Assembly (NCBI GenBank): GCA_001797275.1
Contig: MGOY01000047.1
Location: 1 to 46,681 of the forward strand
Source of the DNA: Clostridiales bacterium GWF2_38_85
Lineage (GTDB): Bacteria > Bacillota > Clostridia > Oscillospirales > CAG-382
Direction of reading: 5' to 3'
DNA: 46,681 bases
Both the position numbers and the translations under genes were made by a program. Shown piece by piece: positions 17,277-26,250 of this stretch. How positions within the stretch are numbered: the first letter of the stretch is position 1; the number at the start of each line of letters is the position of its first letter. The notes beneath the pieces are model-generated. The model was not told the DNA's origin and searched no databases. It saw only the letters and a list, made by a program, of their open reading frames with translations.

Positions 17277-18206
17277 TTATTTGCGTTGTTGTGATTCGTA
17301 GAACTTTTCGAAAGCAGCTCCGTCAAAAAGCATTTCATCCTTTAAATCAGCGATTTTTACTTCGTCGCCACCGTTGAGCTTTGATTTTTTGCCTGCAAGC
17401 ATGATTCTGACAGAATCGCAAAGCTGTTCGGTTGTTGCAATTATATTATCTTTACCTTCAAGATAATTGAGTAGCTGGTCAAGCATTGCTTCATAAACCT
17501 TGCTTGAATCAATCTTTATCGGGAAGGTTGTTTTTGTTGTTACGATTGTCAATGTACTTGGCTGCCAAGCTGGAGTACAGATATGATATGTAGCGGTAAT
17601 ACCGCTATCAAATTTCACGAAAAAGCTGTCGCATTCGCTGCTATCTGTTATTCCGTTGCCTATATATTCGGTTGAAACAGGTTTTGCTGTACTTGTTAAG
17701 CCGAGAATTGATTCGACTGCGTGTATGGCATAATTGAATTCGTCTACACCGACAGTTGCTGAGATATGTACAATCTTACCTCTTTCACTTTCGGATTTAG
17801 CAAAGAATTCCTGATGCTCGAATGTATAACGCATTGACGAACTGCCTAAAATAACAGCACTACTCTTTGCGTATACCTCGAATTTTTCTAAATCTGAAAG
17901 ACGCCCGGCTATAGGCTTGTCGATAAAAACCGGTTTCCCTGCTTTAATAAACGGTTCAGCAAGGGCAAGATGCTTGTCCCAGTCACAACCTTGTATAAGA
18001 GCAATATCGACTGACTTTGCCATTTCATCAAGTGAATATCTACGCCTTTTAAGATCGTATTTTGCTACAAATGCATCAACCTCAGCATCTGTACGGAAAG
18101 CGTCATTATATATTTCGGTATATCTTGCTCTGCCGCCTTTCAGAAGATATTCGGCAAAAGCATGAGGATGAGATGTATCTATATTTACTGTTCCTATTTT
18201 AATCAA
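17277..18206 (-). CDS. Gfo/Idh/MocA-family oxidoreductase
   Basis: This 309-residue NAD(P)-dependent oxidoreductase has an N-terminal Rossmann-like part followed by the family signature GKPVFIDKPIAG (about 91-102), whose EKP-like Lys sits in the active site. The C-terminal alpha/beta domain binds the substrate, usually a sugar or inositol derivative; the substrate here is unknown. The first strand (IKIGTVNIDTSHPHA) lacks the classical GxGxxG. The start is a TTG at 18206, preceded by GGAGTGAGTAG. It lies 22 bp before guaA and may be co-transcribed with it. Confidence 0.75.
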   Translation of the reverse strand: MIKIGTVNIDTSHPHAFAEYLLKGGRARYTEIYNDAFRTDAEVDAFVAKYDLKRRRYSLDEMAKSVDIALIQGCDWDKHLALAEPFIKAGKPVFIDKPIAGRLSDLEKFEVYAKSSAVILGSSSMRYTFEHQEFFAKSESERGKIVHISATVGVDEFNYAIHAVESILGLTSTAKPVSTEYIGNGITDSSECDSFFVKFDSGITATYHICTPAWQPSTLTIVTTKTTFPIKIDSSKVYEAMLDQLLNYLEGKDNIIATTEQLCDSVRIMLAGKKSKLNGGDEVKIADLKDEMLFDGAAFEKFYESQQRK

Positions 18207-18323
18207 AACTACTCACTCCAATACAATTTATATTATTGCACTATTTTATCATGCACGAGTTAGTTTGTCAACAAAAACAACCCTTTATTAATAAGTTTCA
18301 TTGGAATAATTTCTTGAAAAGTA

Positions 18324-18352
18324 TTTACAAATTAGTATTCTTATGATATAAT
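18324..18352 (+). promoter_or_regulatory. rpsO promoter
   Basis: TTTACA (18324-18329) and consensus TATAAT (18347-18352) are 17 bp apart. Transcription from about 18359 gives a 5' leader of about 100 nt before rpsO. Confidence 0.75.
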
Positions 18353-18358
18353 GTTCTG

Positions 18359-18459
18359 TAAACGAGTTATCGCTTGGTTTTGGGAATATTCGGCTTTTCC
18401 GTATTTCACCTGCCTAAGGCTACGCGGTTTCCGTATAAATAAACAGAAAGGTGAAGACA
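18359..18459 (+). promoter_or_regulatory. rpsO leader with potential Shine-Dalgarno sequestration
   Basis: TTCACCT (18405-18411) is complementary to AGGTGAA (18449-18455), which contains the rpsO ribosome binding site. A small GCC-TAA-GGC hairpin (18412-18420) and other short pairings lie between. S15 is known to repress its own translation by binding leader RNA in several bacteria, so this is a likely S15 autoregulatory element. The fold was drawn by eye. Confidence 0.5.
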
Positions 18460-18726
18460 ATGATATCAAAGGACGATAAGCAAAAAGTAATATCCGAATA
18501 TGCGGTTCATGAAAGCGATACTGGTTCTCCCGAAGTGCAGATTGCTATTCTTACTCATAGAATAACAACTCTTACAGAGCATCTTAAGGTTAACAAAAAG
18601 GATCACCATTCACGCAGAGGTCTTTTAAAAATGGTCGGTCACAGACGCAATCTTCTCAACTATCTCATAAAAGTTGATATAGAACGTTACCGTACCATAA
18701 TCGAAAAACTTGGTATTCGTAAATAA
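18460..18726 (+). CDS. rpsO: 30S ribosomal protein S15
   Basis: This 88-residue protein is the central-domain primary binder of 16S rRNA helices 20-22. Conserved segments are [28 protein letters not shown] and the C-terminal basic helix. ATG 18460 (MISKDD) gives the normal family length; GTG 18451 is part of the ribosome binding site AAAGGTG. It is followed by pnp, the classic rpsO-pnp order. Confidence 0.97.
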   Translation: MISKDDKQKVISEYAVHESDTGSPEVQIAILTHRITTLTEHLKVNKKDHHSRRGLLKMVGHRRNLLNYLIKVDIERYRTIIEKLGIRK

Positions 18727-18734
18727 TTTTTTGC

Positions 18735-18754
18735 GGGCGGAGATATCTCCGCCC
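18735..18754. repeat. 20-bp perfect palindrome after rpsO
   Basis: GGGCGGAGAT is followed directly by ATCTCCGCCC, with T6GC before and A5 after, which can lengthen the stem. The A-run instead of a U-run downstream argues against normal termination. A very stable hairpin between rpsO and pnp could stop exonucleases or serve as an RNase III site. Confidence 0.55.
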
Positions 18755-18893
18755 AAAAATCTAATTTGACAATGCAATATAATTTATTGCAAAATTAATT
18801 GGTAAAGCAAGGCATTCAGCGTTTAAATATTCTCCATTGTAATCAGTATCCGCTATTGCAGCGAGGTGTATTTAAGTGCTCAATGCCACAGTG

Positions 18894-18938
18894 CTCGGTG
18901 GACACTCACTTTGCCAGAAAATTCGTAAAACCACCGAG
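18894..18938 (+). promoter_or_regulatory. Hairpin in the pnp leader
   Basis: CTCGGTGG (18894-18901) pairs with CCACCGAG (18931-18938), ending 1 base before the pnp ribosome binding site (AGTAAGGA). In E. coli a leader stem is cut by RNase III and degraded with PNPase to autoregulate pnp; a similar role here is inference. Confidence 0.4.
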
Positions 18939-18952
18939 AAAGTAAGGATAAT

Positions 18953-21046
18953 ATGTTCGAAAATTACAAAGTGTTTAAACACACATTTGCTGGCAGACCA
19001 CTAGTTATAGAAACCGGTAAGATGGCACAGCTTGCAGACGGTTCATGCCTCGTTCGATACGGCGACACCGCAATACTTGCAACCGCTACCGCATCGGCAG
19101 CACCGAGAGATGGAATTGACTTTTTGCCATTGTCGGTTGATTATGAGGAACGCTTATACGCAGTAGGCAAAATTCCAGGTTCGTTTTTAAAAAGAGAAGG
19201 CAGACCTTCTGAAAAAGCAATTCTGACATCACGTGTTATTGACAGACCTATTCGCCCGTTATTCCCTAAAGATTTAAGAAATGATGTTGTATTAAGTCTT
19301 CTTGTTATGTCTGTTGACCCCGATTGTTCGCCTGAAATAACTGCAATGATCGGTGCGTCAATTGCACTTTCAATTTCTGATATTCCTTGGAATGGACCAA
19401 TTGGTGGTGCATTTGTAGGATATATTGACGGTGAAATAATAATCAACCCGACCGAAGCACAGAGAGAGAACAGCGAGCTTCAACTAACTGTTGCCTCATC
19501 AAAAGAAAAAGTAGTAATGATTGAAGCTGGTGCAAAAGAAATAAGCGATGAGGTTATGTTTAATGCAATAATGAAGGCTCACGAAGAAATTAAGCCTGTT
19601 ATTGATTTTATTAACGAAATTGTTGCTGCTGTCGGCAAGAAAAAATTTGATTATGCTTCATGTGAGATTGATCACGATCTTTATGATAAGATTGCAGGTC
19701 TTGTTACAGATGATGTTAAGCTTGCTCTTGACACAGACGACAAGAGAATCCGCGACGAGCGTTTAAAACCTGTTTACGAAAAAGTATTTACGACATTTGC
19801 TGAGGAATACCCCGACAGCAAAGCGATGATAAACGAATGCATGTACAAGCTTCAGAAAACAATTGTCCGTCGCTGGTTGCTTGACGAACAAAAGCGTGTT
19901 GATGGCAGAAGAATGGATCAGATCCGTCCGCTTGCTGCTGAGGTTGGACTTCTTCCGAGAACTCATGGTTCTGCTATGTTCACCCGTGGTCAAACTCAGG
20001 TTGTAACTGTTGCAACTCTTGCTCCTGTCAGAGAGCAACAGCTTCTTGACGGACTTGATAGCGAAGAATATAAGCGTTATATGCATCATTATAACTTTCC
20101 AAGCTATTCAGTCGGTGAGGCAAGAGCCTCCAGAGGTGCAGGAAGACGTGAAATTGGTCATGGCGCACTCGCCGAACGTTCACTTGAAGTTGTTCTGCCT
20201 TCAAAAGAAGAATTCCCATATGCAATCAGACTTGTTTCTGAAGTTGTTTCCTCAAACGGTTCAACTTCCCAAGCATCCGTCTGCGGCTCAACTCTCGCAT
20301 TAATGGATGCAGGAGTTCCGATTAAAGCACCTGTAGCAGGTATCTCATGTGGACTTATTACTGAAGATGACCGTTGGATGACAATGATGGATATTCAAGG
20401 TCTTGAAGATTTCTTCGGTGATATGGACTTCAAAGTTGCCGGAACAAAAAAAGGTATTACCTCTATTCAAATGGATTTGAAAATAGACGGTCTTACACCT
20501 GAAATAATCAAAAACGCTCTTGAGACAACCCATAAAGGCAGAATTTATATAATTGATGAAATCATACTTTCTTGCATTCCTGCTCCGAGAGCAGATGTTG
20601 CTGAGTTTGCACCTAAGATGATAACAATAAAGATCGATGTTGACAAGATCCGCGAGGTTATCGGCAGCGGTGGTAAAGTAATACAGAAAATCTGCGCTGA
20701 TACAGGAGCAAAAATTGATATCGAAGATGACGGTACTGTTTATATTGCTGCTGTTGACAAGGCATCAGGTTATAAAGCTCTTGCAATAATCAATTCAATC
20801 GTTCTCGACCCCAAGGTTGGTGAAATTTATACAGGTAAGGTCACCCGTATAATGGCATTTGGCGCTTTTGTTGAAATTGCTCCCGGCAAAGAAGGACTTG
20901 TTCACATCTCAAAACTTGATAAAAAACGAGTTGAGAAGGTTGAGGATGTTGTTTCTATAGGCGATGAAGTTAAAGTCAAAGTTGTTGAAATTGATGATAA
21001 AGGCAGAATAAATCTTTCTCGCAAGGATGCTCTTACCGAAGAATAA
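18953..21046 (+). CDS. pnp: Polyribonucleotide nucleotidyltransferase (PNPase)
   Basis: PNPase is a trimeric 3'-5' phosphorolytic RNase. The 697-residue length is standard. Domains in order: first RNase PH (1 to about 215), helical linker, second RNase PH (about 310-540, with PSYSVGEARASRGAGRREIG and STSQASVCGS), KH domain (IREVIGSGGKVIQKIC, GxxG intact) and S1 domain (GEIYTGKVTRIMAFGAFVEI). It follows rpsO after 226 bp that contain two stable hairpins, so autoregulation and read-through from rpsO are both plausible. Confidence 0.97.
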   Translation: MFENYKVFKHTFAGRPLVIETGKMAQLADGSCLVRYGDTAILATATASAAPRDGIDFLPLSVDYEERLYAVGKIPGSFLKREGRPSEKAILTSRVIDRPIRPLFPKDLRNDVVLSLLVMSVDPDCSPEITAMIGASIALSISDIPWNGPIGGAFVGYIDGEIIINPTEAQRENSELQLTVASSKEKVVMIEAGAKEISDEVMFNAIMKAHEEIKPVIDFINEIVAAVGKKKFDYASCEIDHDLYDKIAGLVTDDVKLALDTDDKRIRDERLKPVYEKVFTTFAEEYPDSKAMINECMYKLQKTIVRRWLLDEQKRVDGRRMDQIRPLAAEVGLLPRTHGSAMFTRGQTQVVTVATLAPVREQQLLDGLDSEEYKRYMHHYNFPSYSVGEARASRGAGRREIGHGALAERSLEVVLPSKEEFPYAIRLVSEVVSSNGSTSQASVCGSTLALMDAGVPIKAPVAGISCGLITEDDRWMTMMDIQGLEDFFGDMDFKVAGTKKGITSIQMDLKIDGLTPEIIKNALETTHKGRIYIIDEIILSCIPAPRADVAEFAPKMITIKIDVDKIREVIGSGGKVIQKICADTGAKIDIEDDGTVYIAAVDKASGYKALAIINSIVLDPKVGEIYTGKVTRIMAFGAFVEIAPGKEGLVHISKLDKKRVEKVEDVVSIGDEVKVKVVEIDDKGRINLSRKDALTEE

Positions 21047-21065
21047 TTTATATTTAACAGAATAT

Positions 21066-21103
21066 AGAGATGTAAATCATAGCCTGATATTACATCTCTT
21101 TTC
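21066..21103 (+). terminator. Terminator after pnp
   Basis: AGAGATGTAA (21066-21075) pairs with TTACATCTCT (21090-21099), followed by TTTCT. Confidence 0.75.
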
Positions 21104-21192
21104 TATTAACACTATTCGTATTGACTTTGACCAGTTAATGTGTTATTTTAATATTAAAAGATTTTCATATTATTCGGGAAGGAATGCTGAGT

Positions 21193-22020
21193 ATGAATGG
21201 TAAAAAGCATACATTTTTTATAATCAGACGAGGTGATAAACGCTTGTCTGAAGTCATAACCAATCAGGCAAAAATCGGAAACATATTTTCAGGAATATCT
21301 CCGCTTGGATTTATAACTTTCACAAAAGGCGAACCTTCTGAACATATTTATAGAGTTGAGGATCCTGATCTTCCAAGGGATTTGCAATTATATGATTCTG
21401 ATATGTTTGAAGAAATATTCAGATCAAAATCATATGTTGTTTTTCGCTCAAAAAAACCTATATCTAAGGATTTACTCAAAGAAACAATTTCTTTTGAAGC
21501 TTGGGAATACGAACTTGAAACTACATGGCTTTCAGATAAAGCAAAAGAAGGATTGCTTTTACAACGTAAACATGGAGATACCTATTACTTCAGAAAAAGC
21601 GAACCCAGTGATTATCTTCACCGTATAGATTTTCAGGTGGTAAAAAACCCGCAAGAATATCTTGATTCATTCAAAAACGACGAATGGACCTATATTTGCA
21701 GCTGTAGAAACGACCATTATTTTAGAAAGATTGGTGGCGAACGTGAAAAAACGAGTGTTAAGCCACAAATTAAAGCTATTAAAAAGAAGATCCGATTTCG
21801 CTGGTTTATATTTATTTGGCTCTTTACTATGCTTGCAGTAGGCGGTATTTTCTTAACATTCGGTATTCTCACCGATCCGGTCGATTTAATATCAAAAATA
21901 CTTTTATTTATTGCAGGTGCATTTTTTGAGATGACAGCATTTATAATATTCTTTAGTGTATTAAAGGGATTCTTTGCGTTAAGAAAAAAACGCATACTCC
22001 TTAAATACCGTGGTGAATAA
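21193..22020 (+). CDS. DUF2812-domain membrane protein
   Basis: The protein has two copies of a DUF2812-like domain (GEPSEHIYRVEDPDLP... and SEPSDYLHRIDFQVV...EWTYICSCRNDHYFRK) and a C-terminal part with two hydrophobic helices (about residues 200-225 and 230-260) ending in basic residues. In Firmicutes such proteins often accompany PadR-type regulators; none is seen here, and the function is unknown. ATG 21193 is favoured over 21184 because GGGAAGGA lies 9 bp before it. TTGAC-type -35 sequences at 21121-21132 suggest an own promoter. Confidence 0.7.
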   Translation: MNGKKHTFFIIRRGDKRLSEVITNQAKIGNIFSGISPLGFITFTKGEPSEHIYRVEDPDLPRDLQLYDSDMFEEIFRSKSYVVFRSKKPISKDLLKETISFEAWEYELETTWLSDKAKEGLLLQRKHGDTYYFRKSEPSDYLHRIDFQVVKNPQEYLDSFKNDEWTYICSCRNDHYFRKIGGEREKTSVKPQIKAIKKKIRFRWFIFIWLFTMLAVGGIFLTFGILTDPVDLISKILLFIAGAFFEMTAFIIFFSVLKGFFALRKKRILLKYRGE

Positions 22021-22076
22021 TACAACATATTTCAGGAAGGACCATTTCATTAAATGTATAATGAAATATAAAACAA

Positions 22077-25000
22077 ATGAAAAAAGCATTTATTTTATTT
22101 CTTGCCATTTTACTCACAGGAGGAATTATTATGACCGGATGCACACCTAACCCGGATAATACTGCATCAAATTCATCCGAGACAAGCAATCAAAACAATA
22201 CAGGTAATATTGCTGCCGGTAAGCCTTATTTTTATTCTTTTATTAATGCAACTGCTATAAAAGAAGATACGGAATTGACTATATTGACAGACGGAAAAAC
22301 TGATTCATATGCTACCGTTAAAATGTCTCAAATTTCAACAACCTCAGGTGATTGGAATGGGAACAGTCATAATTTAGTCGGATTTGAAGATGAGGATAAT
22401 GCCTATTATCACATTTCTGTTGACTTCGGATTTATGTCTGAGGTATCAAAAATAAAGCTGTCCTTTTCAAGCAGTGGTGATATTGTACTGCCGAATAATA
22501 TCGAATTATATTCATCGACAGATGGATATAATTTTACTTCATATGTCAGTACAACCGGAGCATTTGATGGTAATAATTATATTTTTGAGTTCTCTTCACC
22601 GATAAATACCAAAGCATTGAGATTCTACATTTTCACACCTGTAGGAACAACAAACGCAATAAGTGAAATTACTGTCGAAGGCAGTGAAAGTGCTGAGAAA
22701 CAGCTTCTTTCAAAAGGTGCAACATATGTGTGGGAAGGCACAGAAAGAAAAGATTTTGAAGACGATTCGACATATAAACTCACAGATGGTGTAAAGACCA
22801 CAATGGATGAGAAGATCGGTTTTGTCGGCAAGAGATCGACTGAAGTTGATAATATAACACAAAAAAGCTGCGCAACGATTACCGTTGATCTCGGTTCGGT
22901 CAAGAATGTATCAGAGGTTCTGACCGATGCAATGAAATATACAAGCTATGCTGCCATTGCTCCCGAAATGCTTAATGTCAGATATTCTGAAGATGGAGAG
23001 AATTACACCGATTTCGGACAAACATATATAAACTCTGCTGTTGGTAATTCGATACAGTCAAGAAACAAATATATTATTACGCGTAACCACACAGTGAAAG
23101 CCCGTTATCTGAAGCTGACTTTCTACACATCATCTTTCCTTTTCATAGACGAAGTATCGATTTACGGAAATGAAAAGGAAGTTTCTGAACCGGATTATAA
23201 TTTCATTCAAAGAAAAAATCTTTATGCAAACACCAATGTTGCAGCATTCAAAGAAATATCATTAAACGGTTCTGTTGATGAAAAGCTTTCGGATATGCTC
23301 TTTTCTGCCGATTCCGGTACGGTAATTGGAGGTACCAGAAATGTTGTTGAGATAAACCTTGGTGAAGCAACCGATGCTTTATGTTCCGTAACTATAAAGA
23401 TGAATAAAAATTCTGTCACTGAAGCAATTGTTTATTACAATGACAACGGAACATATATTAAGCTTGATTCTGATAAAACCATAACAGATATTGCTTCAGC
23501 TACAACACTCACTCTCTACTTTCCCGAAATTTCATCTAATAAATTAAAGATTGAATTTTCCACCGGCACTGATTCTAAAGTGACCGAAGTCCAGACATTT
23601 GCAGTACAGCCTCAGCTCCCGTTGATACGAGGCGGCTTCTTCCAGTTGCCGACAAGCGGCGGTATTAATCCATCAGCACAAAACAGTCCGTATGCCTGGT
23701 ATCTTCAGCTTAAGGGTATGAAGGACTTAGGCATGGATTATGTTGTTCTTCAATACAGCGCTCATTTCATTGCTAAATCTACTCTTATAAACGGTGACAA
23801 TATTAAAGCTCTTGGCTTTAAATACACTGCTACCTATGGCAGTATAGACACTGCACAGGCTGTTCTCGATGCAGCAGAAAAGCTTGGTATGAAAGTTTTT
23901 CTCGGAACAATACATGATTCTGATTTCAATAATATAACTGAAGGCGAAAAATCATATGATGCAATTATCGAAGCCGGTATTGCTGTTATTGATGATATAG
24001 ACGAGATGTACGGTGATCACCCAGCATTCGCCGGATATTATCTGTCAGATGAAACATGCGATCTATGGTTGAATTCATATAAAGGTGTTGAGTCAGCAAG
24101 AAAGATATATAAATCTCAATCTGACCACATCCGTGAAATCGCATCTGAAAAACTGATTATGATTGCTCCGGCAATCTGGAGAAGCGGCAAACCAGAAAAA
24201 GGCGCAGATAACCTCTATCTGATGCTTGCTCCCGAAGAAGAAGGCAGTAAGCCAATTGTTGATATTGTAGCAGCACAGGATTGCCTCGGTCGATTACCTA
24301 CACTTACTGTTACTGACGATATTTATGATGCATTCGAAACATATATCGAAAAATGGTCCGAGGCTGTCAGAAAAGCGGGAACAGAATTTTGGAATGATGC
24401 TGAGGTGTTTGAAGTTACAAGTTCTTCAAAGAATTATATAGATTTGATAAAAGGACTTACACTCGAAGCTAAATACACCAACGGAACAATCGTATTTGAT
24501 ATACCCCATTACTTCACAACCTATCAACAGTATTCTTTTGATAGTTGGAAGCATTTCAACCTTACTGATGTTATGCGTCAGTATATTAAATTTTATTCTA
24601 AATATAATAATCTTGATAAAGTTGGTATAGAAGTAGCTGAAGCACCCACTGTTATTCTTCCTGAGAAGAGCGATAATACCAATGGAGAAATAACGGATGA
24701 TAATCATCTTTTGACATACGATTCGACTTTAAATTCAGCTGTTAAAGCTGTCAGTGTACCTACTTTTGATACTTTCAACTCTTCGCTGACTGAATTTACA
24801 GGCAGCAAGACAGGATATAAGCCCGAATACAGCGTATTATGGGACAACGAAAGACTTTATATTCTTATAAAAACCAATGATACAACTGCATCATTCGGAA
24901 AGGATGCCTGGTGGGCAGGTAAGGATGATTTGATTCAACTTTGGATTACTGCTGACGGTTCAACTCAACTTGGCTCAACTCTTGATTCAAGCTACGCAAT

Positions 25001-25304
25001 AAGATTCTATCTCCACTGTACTGCTGAAAACACCTGGACTATGGGCAATGAAACGAAAGATAATATAAAGATCGGTGTAAACAATGGAATGGCTTACGAG
25101 GTAAAAAATATAAATGATTCACCCTGCGCAATCATATCCTTCAGTTGGGAGTTGCTTAACAGAACTACTCCCGTTTTAGGTGATAAAACTGCTGTCGGGT
25201 TGAAAATTCATTACATTGACGGAGCTAATGAACAATGGGCTTCATCTAATGATTCATATGATCAGTCAATAAAAGCAAATGCGATTTTTGGATTTATTGA
25301 ATAA
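22077..25304 (+). CDS. Large surface lipoprotein: discoidin-like domains, DUF4434 and CBM9-like domain
   Basis: This 1,075-residue secreted protein has a lipoprotein signal (MKKAFILFLAIL...IIMTGC, lipid on C22) and a Ser/Asn-rich linker. It then has two or three F5/8-type-C-like beta-sandwiches (about 40-480), with repeated 'LTDGK'-type segments and 'RFYIFTP'/'YLKLTFYTSSFLF' endings. A TIM-barrel-like DUF4434 domain follows (about 518-860: RGGFFQLPTSGGINPS, GDHPAFAGYYLSDETCD). The C-terminal sandwich (about 880-1070) resembles CBM9. The Glu in the DETCD region may be catalytic. It probably binds or cleaves extracellular glycans. The ribosome binding site is weak. Confidence 0.75.
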   Translation: MKKAFILFLAILLTGGIIMTGCTPNPDNTASNSSETSNQNNTGNIAAGKPYFYSFINATAIKEDTELTILTDGKTDSYATVKMSQISTTSGDWNGNSHNLVGFEDEDNAYYHISVDFGFMSEVSKIKLSFSSSGDIVLPNNIELYSSTDGYNFTSYVSTTGAFDGNNYIFEFSSPINTKALRFYIFTPVGTTNAISEITVEGSESAEKQLLSKGATYVWEGTERKDFEDDSTYKLTDGVKTTMDEKIGFVGKRSTEVDNITQKSCATITVDLGSVKNVSEVLTDAMKYTSYAAIAPEMLNVRYSEDGENYTDFGQTYINSAVGNSIQSRNKYIITRNHTVKARYLKLTFYTSSFLFIDEVSIYGNEKEVSEPDYNFIQRKNLYANTNVAAFKEISLNGSVDEKLSDMLFSADSGTVIGGTRNVVEINLGEATDALCSVTIKMNKNSVTEAIVYYNDNGTYIKLDSDKTITDIASATTLTLYFPEISSNKLKIEFSTGTDSKVTEVQTFAVQPQLPLIRGGFFQLPTSGGINPSAQNSPYAWYLQLKGMKDLGMDYVVLQYSAHFIAKSTLINGDNIKALGFKYTATYGSIDTAQAVLDAAEKLGMKVFLGTIHDSDFNNITEGEKSYDAIIEAGIAVIDDIDEMYGDHPAFAGYYLSDETCDLWLNSYKGVESARKIYKSQSDHIREIASEKLIMIAPAIWRSGKPEKGADNLYLMLAPEEEGSKPIVDIVAAQDCLGRLPTLTVTDDIYDAFETYIEKWSEAVRKAGTEFWNDAEVFEVTSSSKNYIDLIKGLTLEAKYTNGTIVFDIPHYFTTYQQYSFDSWKHFNLTDVMRQYIKFYSKYNNLDKVGIEVAEAPTVILPEKSDNTNGEITDDNHLLTYDSTLNSAVKAVSVPTFDTFNSSLTEFTGSKTGYKPEYSVLWDNERLYILIKTNDTTASFGKDAWWAGKDDLIQLWITADGSTQLGSTLDSSYAIRFYLHCTAENTWTMGNETKDNIKIGVNNGMAYEVKNINDSPCAIISFSWELLNRTTPVLGDKTAVGLKIHYIDGANEQWASSNDSYDQSIKANAIFGFIE

Positions 25305-25322
25305 CTCAACTTTAAGTTTCTT

Positions 25323-25353
25323 ACTCCGGACAAAAAATCCGGAGTATTTTTTT
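25323..25353 (+). terminator. Intrinsic terminator after the DUF4434 gene
   Basis: ACTCCGGA (25323-25330) pairs with TCCGGAGT (25338-25345), followed by A and seven T residues. Confidence 0.9.
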
Positions 25354-25440
25354 GAAAAAAGCAAAAATTCTGAATAATGTTTTAAGTATTGTAAAAAATA
25401 AAAACGATCCATAAATGAAGGAAAGGACAAAATTAATAAT

Positions 25441-26193
25441 ATGAAGAAATTAATTGCAATATTGTTTTCAGCAATTCTGATAATATCGATGACAACTACT
25501 TCGATATTTGCTCAGGATAGTGCTGCGAGCATCCAATCAATTCAGTTTGCAGGAACTGATGTTGAGGTCGTGCCTCAGGGCGGTGCAACACTTGAGTCAT
25601 TAATCGACGGTGATAAGGTCAGTGGCGCAACATCATTTTCAACGGCAGGTGTTGTTTTGTTCAAGAACACAAAAGCAACCGAAGCAGGTGTATATACAGA
25701 ATTTTCACTTACTGTTCAACTTGACGAGGTAACAAGTGTTGACAGTGCAGTTATATCTTTCTACAAAGAATATAACTCTATGATAGGGTTACCTCAGGAC
25801 AACTTGATTTCTGTTGAATATTCATCTGACGGTTCAGCTTATTTTGCTATTGGTGATATAACCTTTACCGGCGAAGCTGTTGCGGGAACAAATGAAGTGC
25901 AGGATGCAAATCTTCAATTCGATGGCGCTGTTGATGCCGCCTTCTTAAGATTTACTTTTGTATACGGTGACAGTCCGTTTACAACAGACAATAAAGTAAT
26001 GTGGGAGTGGATGGGCTTAACTGAAATCAGCGTAAATGCTGCTCCTGTAACAGATGTATCTGATTTAAGTGATACAACAAGCGACACAACTCCACAGACT
26101 GGTGATTCCTCAGTCTGGGTTTATATTGTTGTTGCTATTCTCGCAGTTGCCGGAATCAGCATAATTGCTTTCAGAAGAAAATCTGAAAAATAA
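25441..26193 (+). CDS. Secreted discoidin-like protein with sortase-type C-terminus
   Basis: This 250-residue protein has a signal peptide (MKKLIAILFSAILIISMTTT, cleavage probably after IFA). A single F5/8-type-C-like domain (LESLIDGDK...FLRFTFVYGD) comes next, then a Thr/Ser linker. The C-terminus has a TPQTGD sorting motif, a hydrophobic helix (VWVYIVVAILAVAGISII) and basic FRRKSEK. The motif deviates from LPXTG only at the first position, as is common in Clostridia. It likely works with the neighbouring DUF4434 lipoprotein at the cell surface. It has its own terminators on both sides. Confidence 0.75.
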   Translation: MKKLIAILFSAILIISMTTTSIFAQDSAASIQSIQFAGTDVEVVPQGGATLESLIDGDKVSGATSFSTAGVVLFKNTKATEAGVYTEFSLTVQLDEVTSVDSAVISFYKEYNSMIGLPQDNLISVEYSSDGSAYFAIGDITFTGEAVAGTNEVQDANLQFDGAVDAAFLRFTFVYGDSPFTTDNKVMWEWMGLTEISVNAAPVTDVSDLSDTTSDTTPQTGDSSVWVYIVVAILAVAGISIIAFRRKSEK

Positions 26194-26212
26194 TATTTCC
26201 TGAAAATAGTTT

Positions 26213-26250
26213 TATCCACCTCTTCATTAAGTTGAAAAGGTGGATATTTT
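26213..26250. terminator. Terminator between convergent genes
   Basis: TATCCACCT (26213-26221) pairs with AGGTGGATA (26238-26246), followed by TTTTA. It ends the surface-protein gene and may also serve the polyamine operon from the other strand. Confidence 0.7.

Noticed and set aside
18735-18754. Rho-independent terminator of rpsO
   Set aside because: A-rich rather than U-rich sequence follows the palindrome; it is listed as a palindrome instead.
18767-18785. pnp promoter from TTGACA and TATAAT in the rpsO-pnp gap
   Set aside because: The two boxes are only about 6 bp apart, so they cannot work together.
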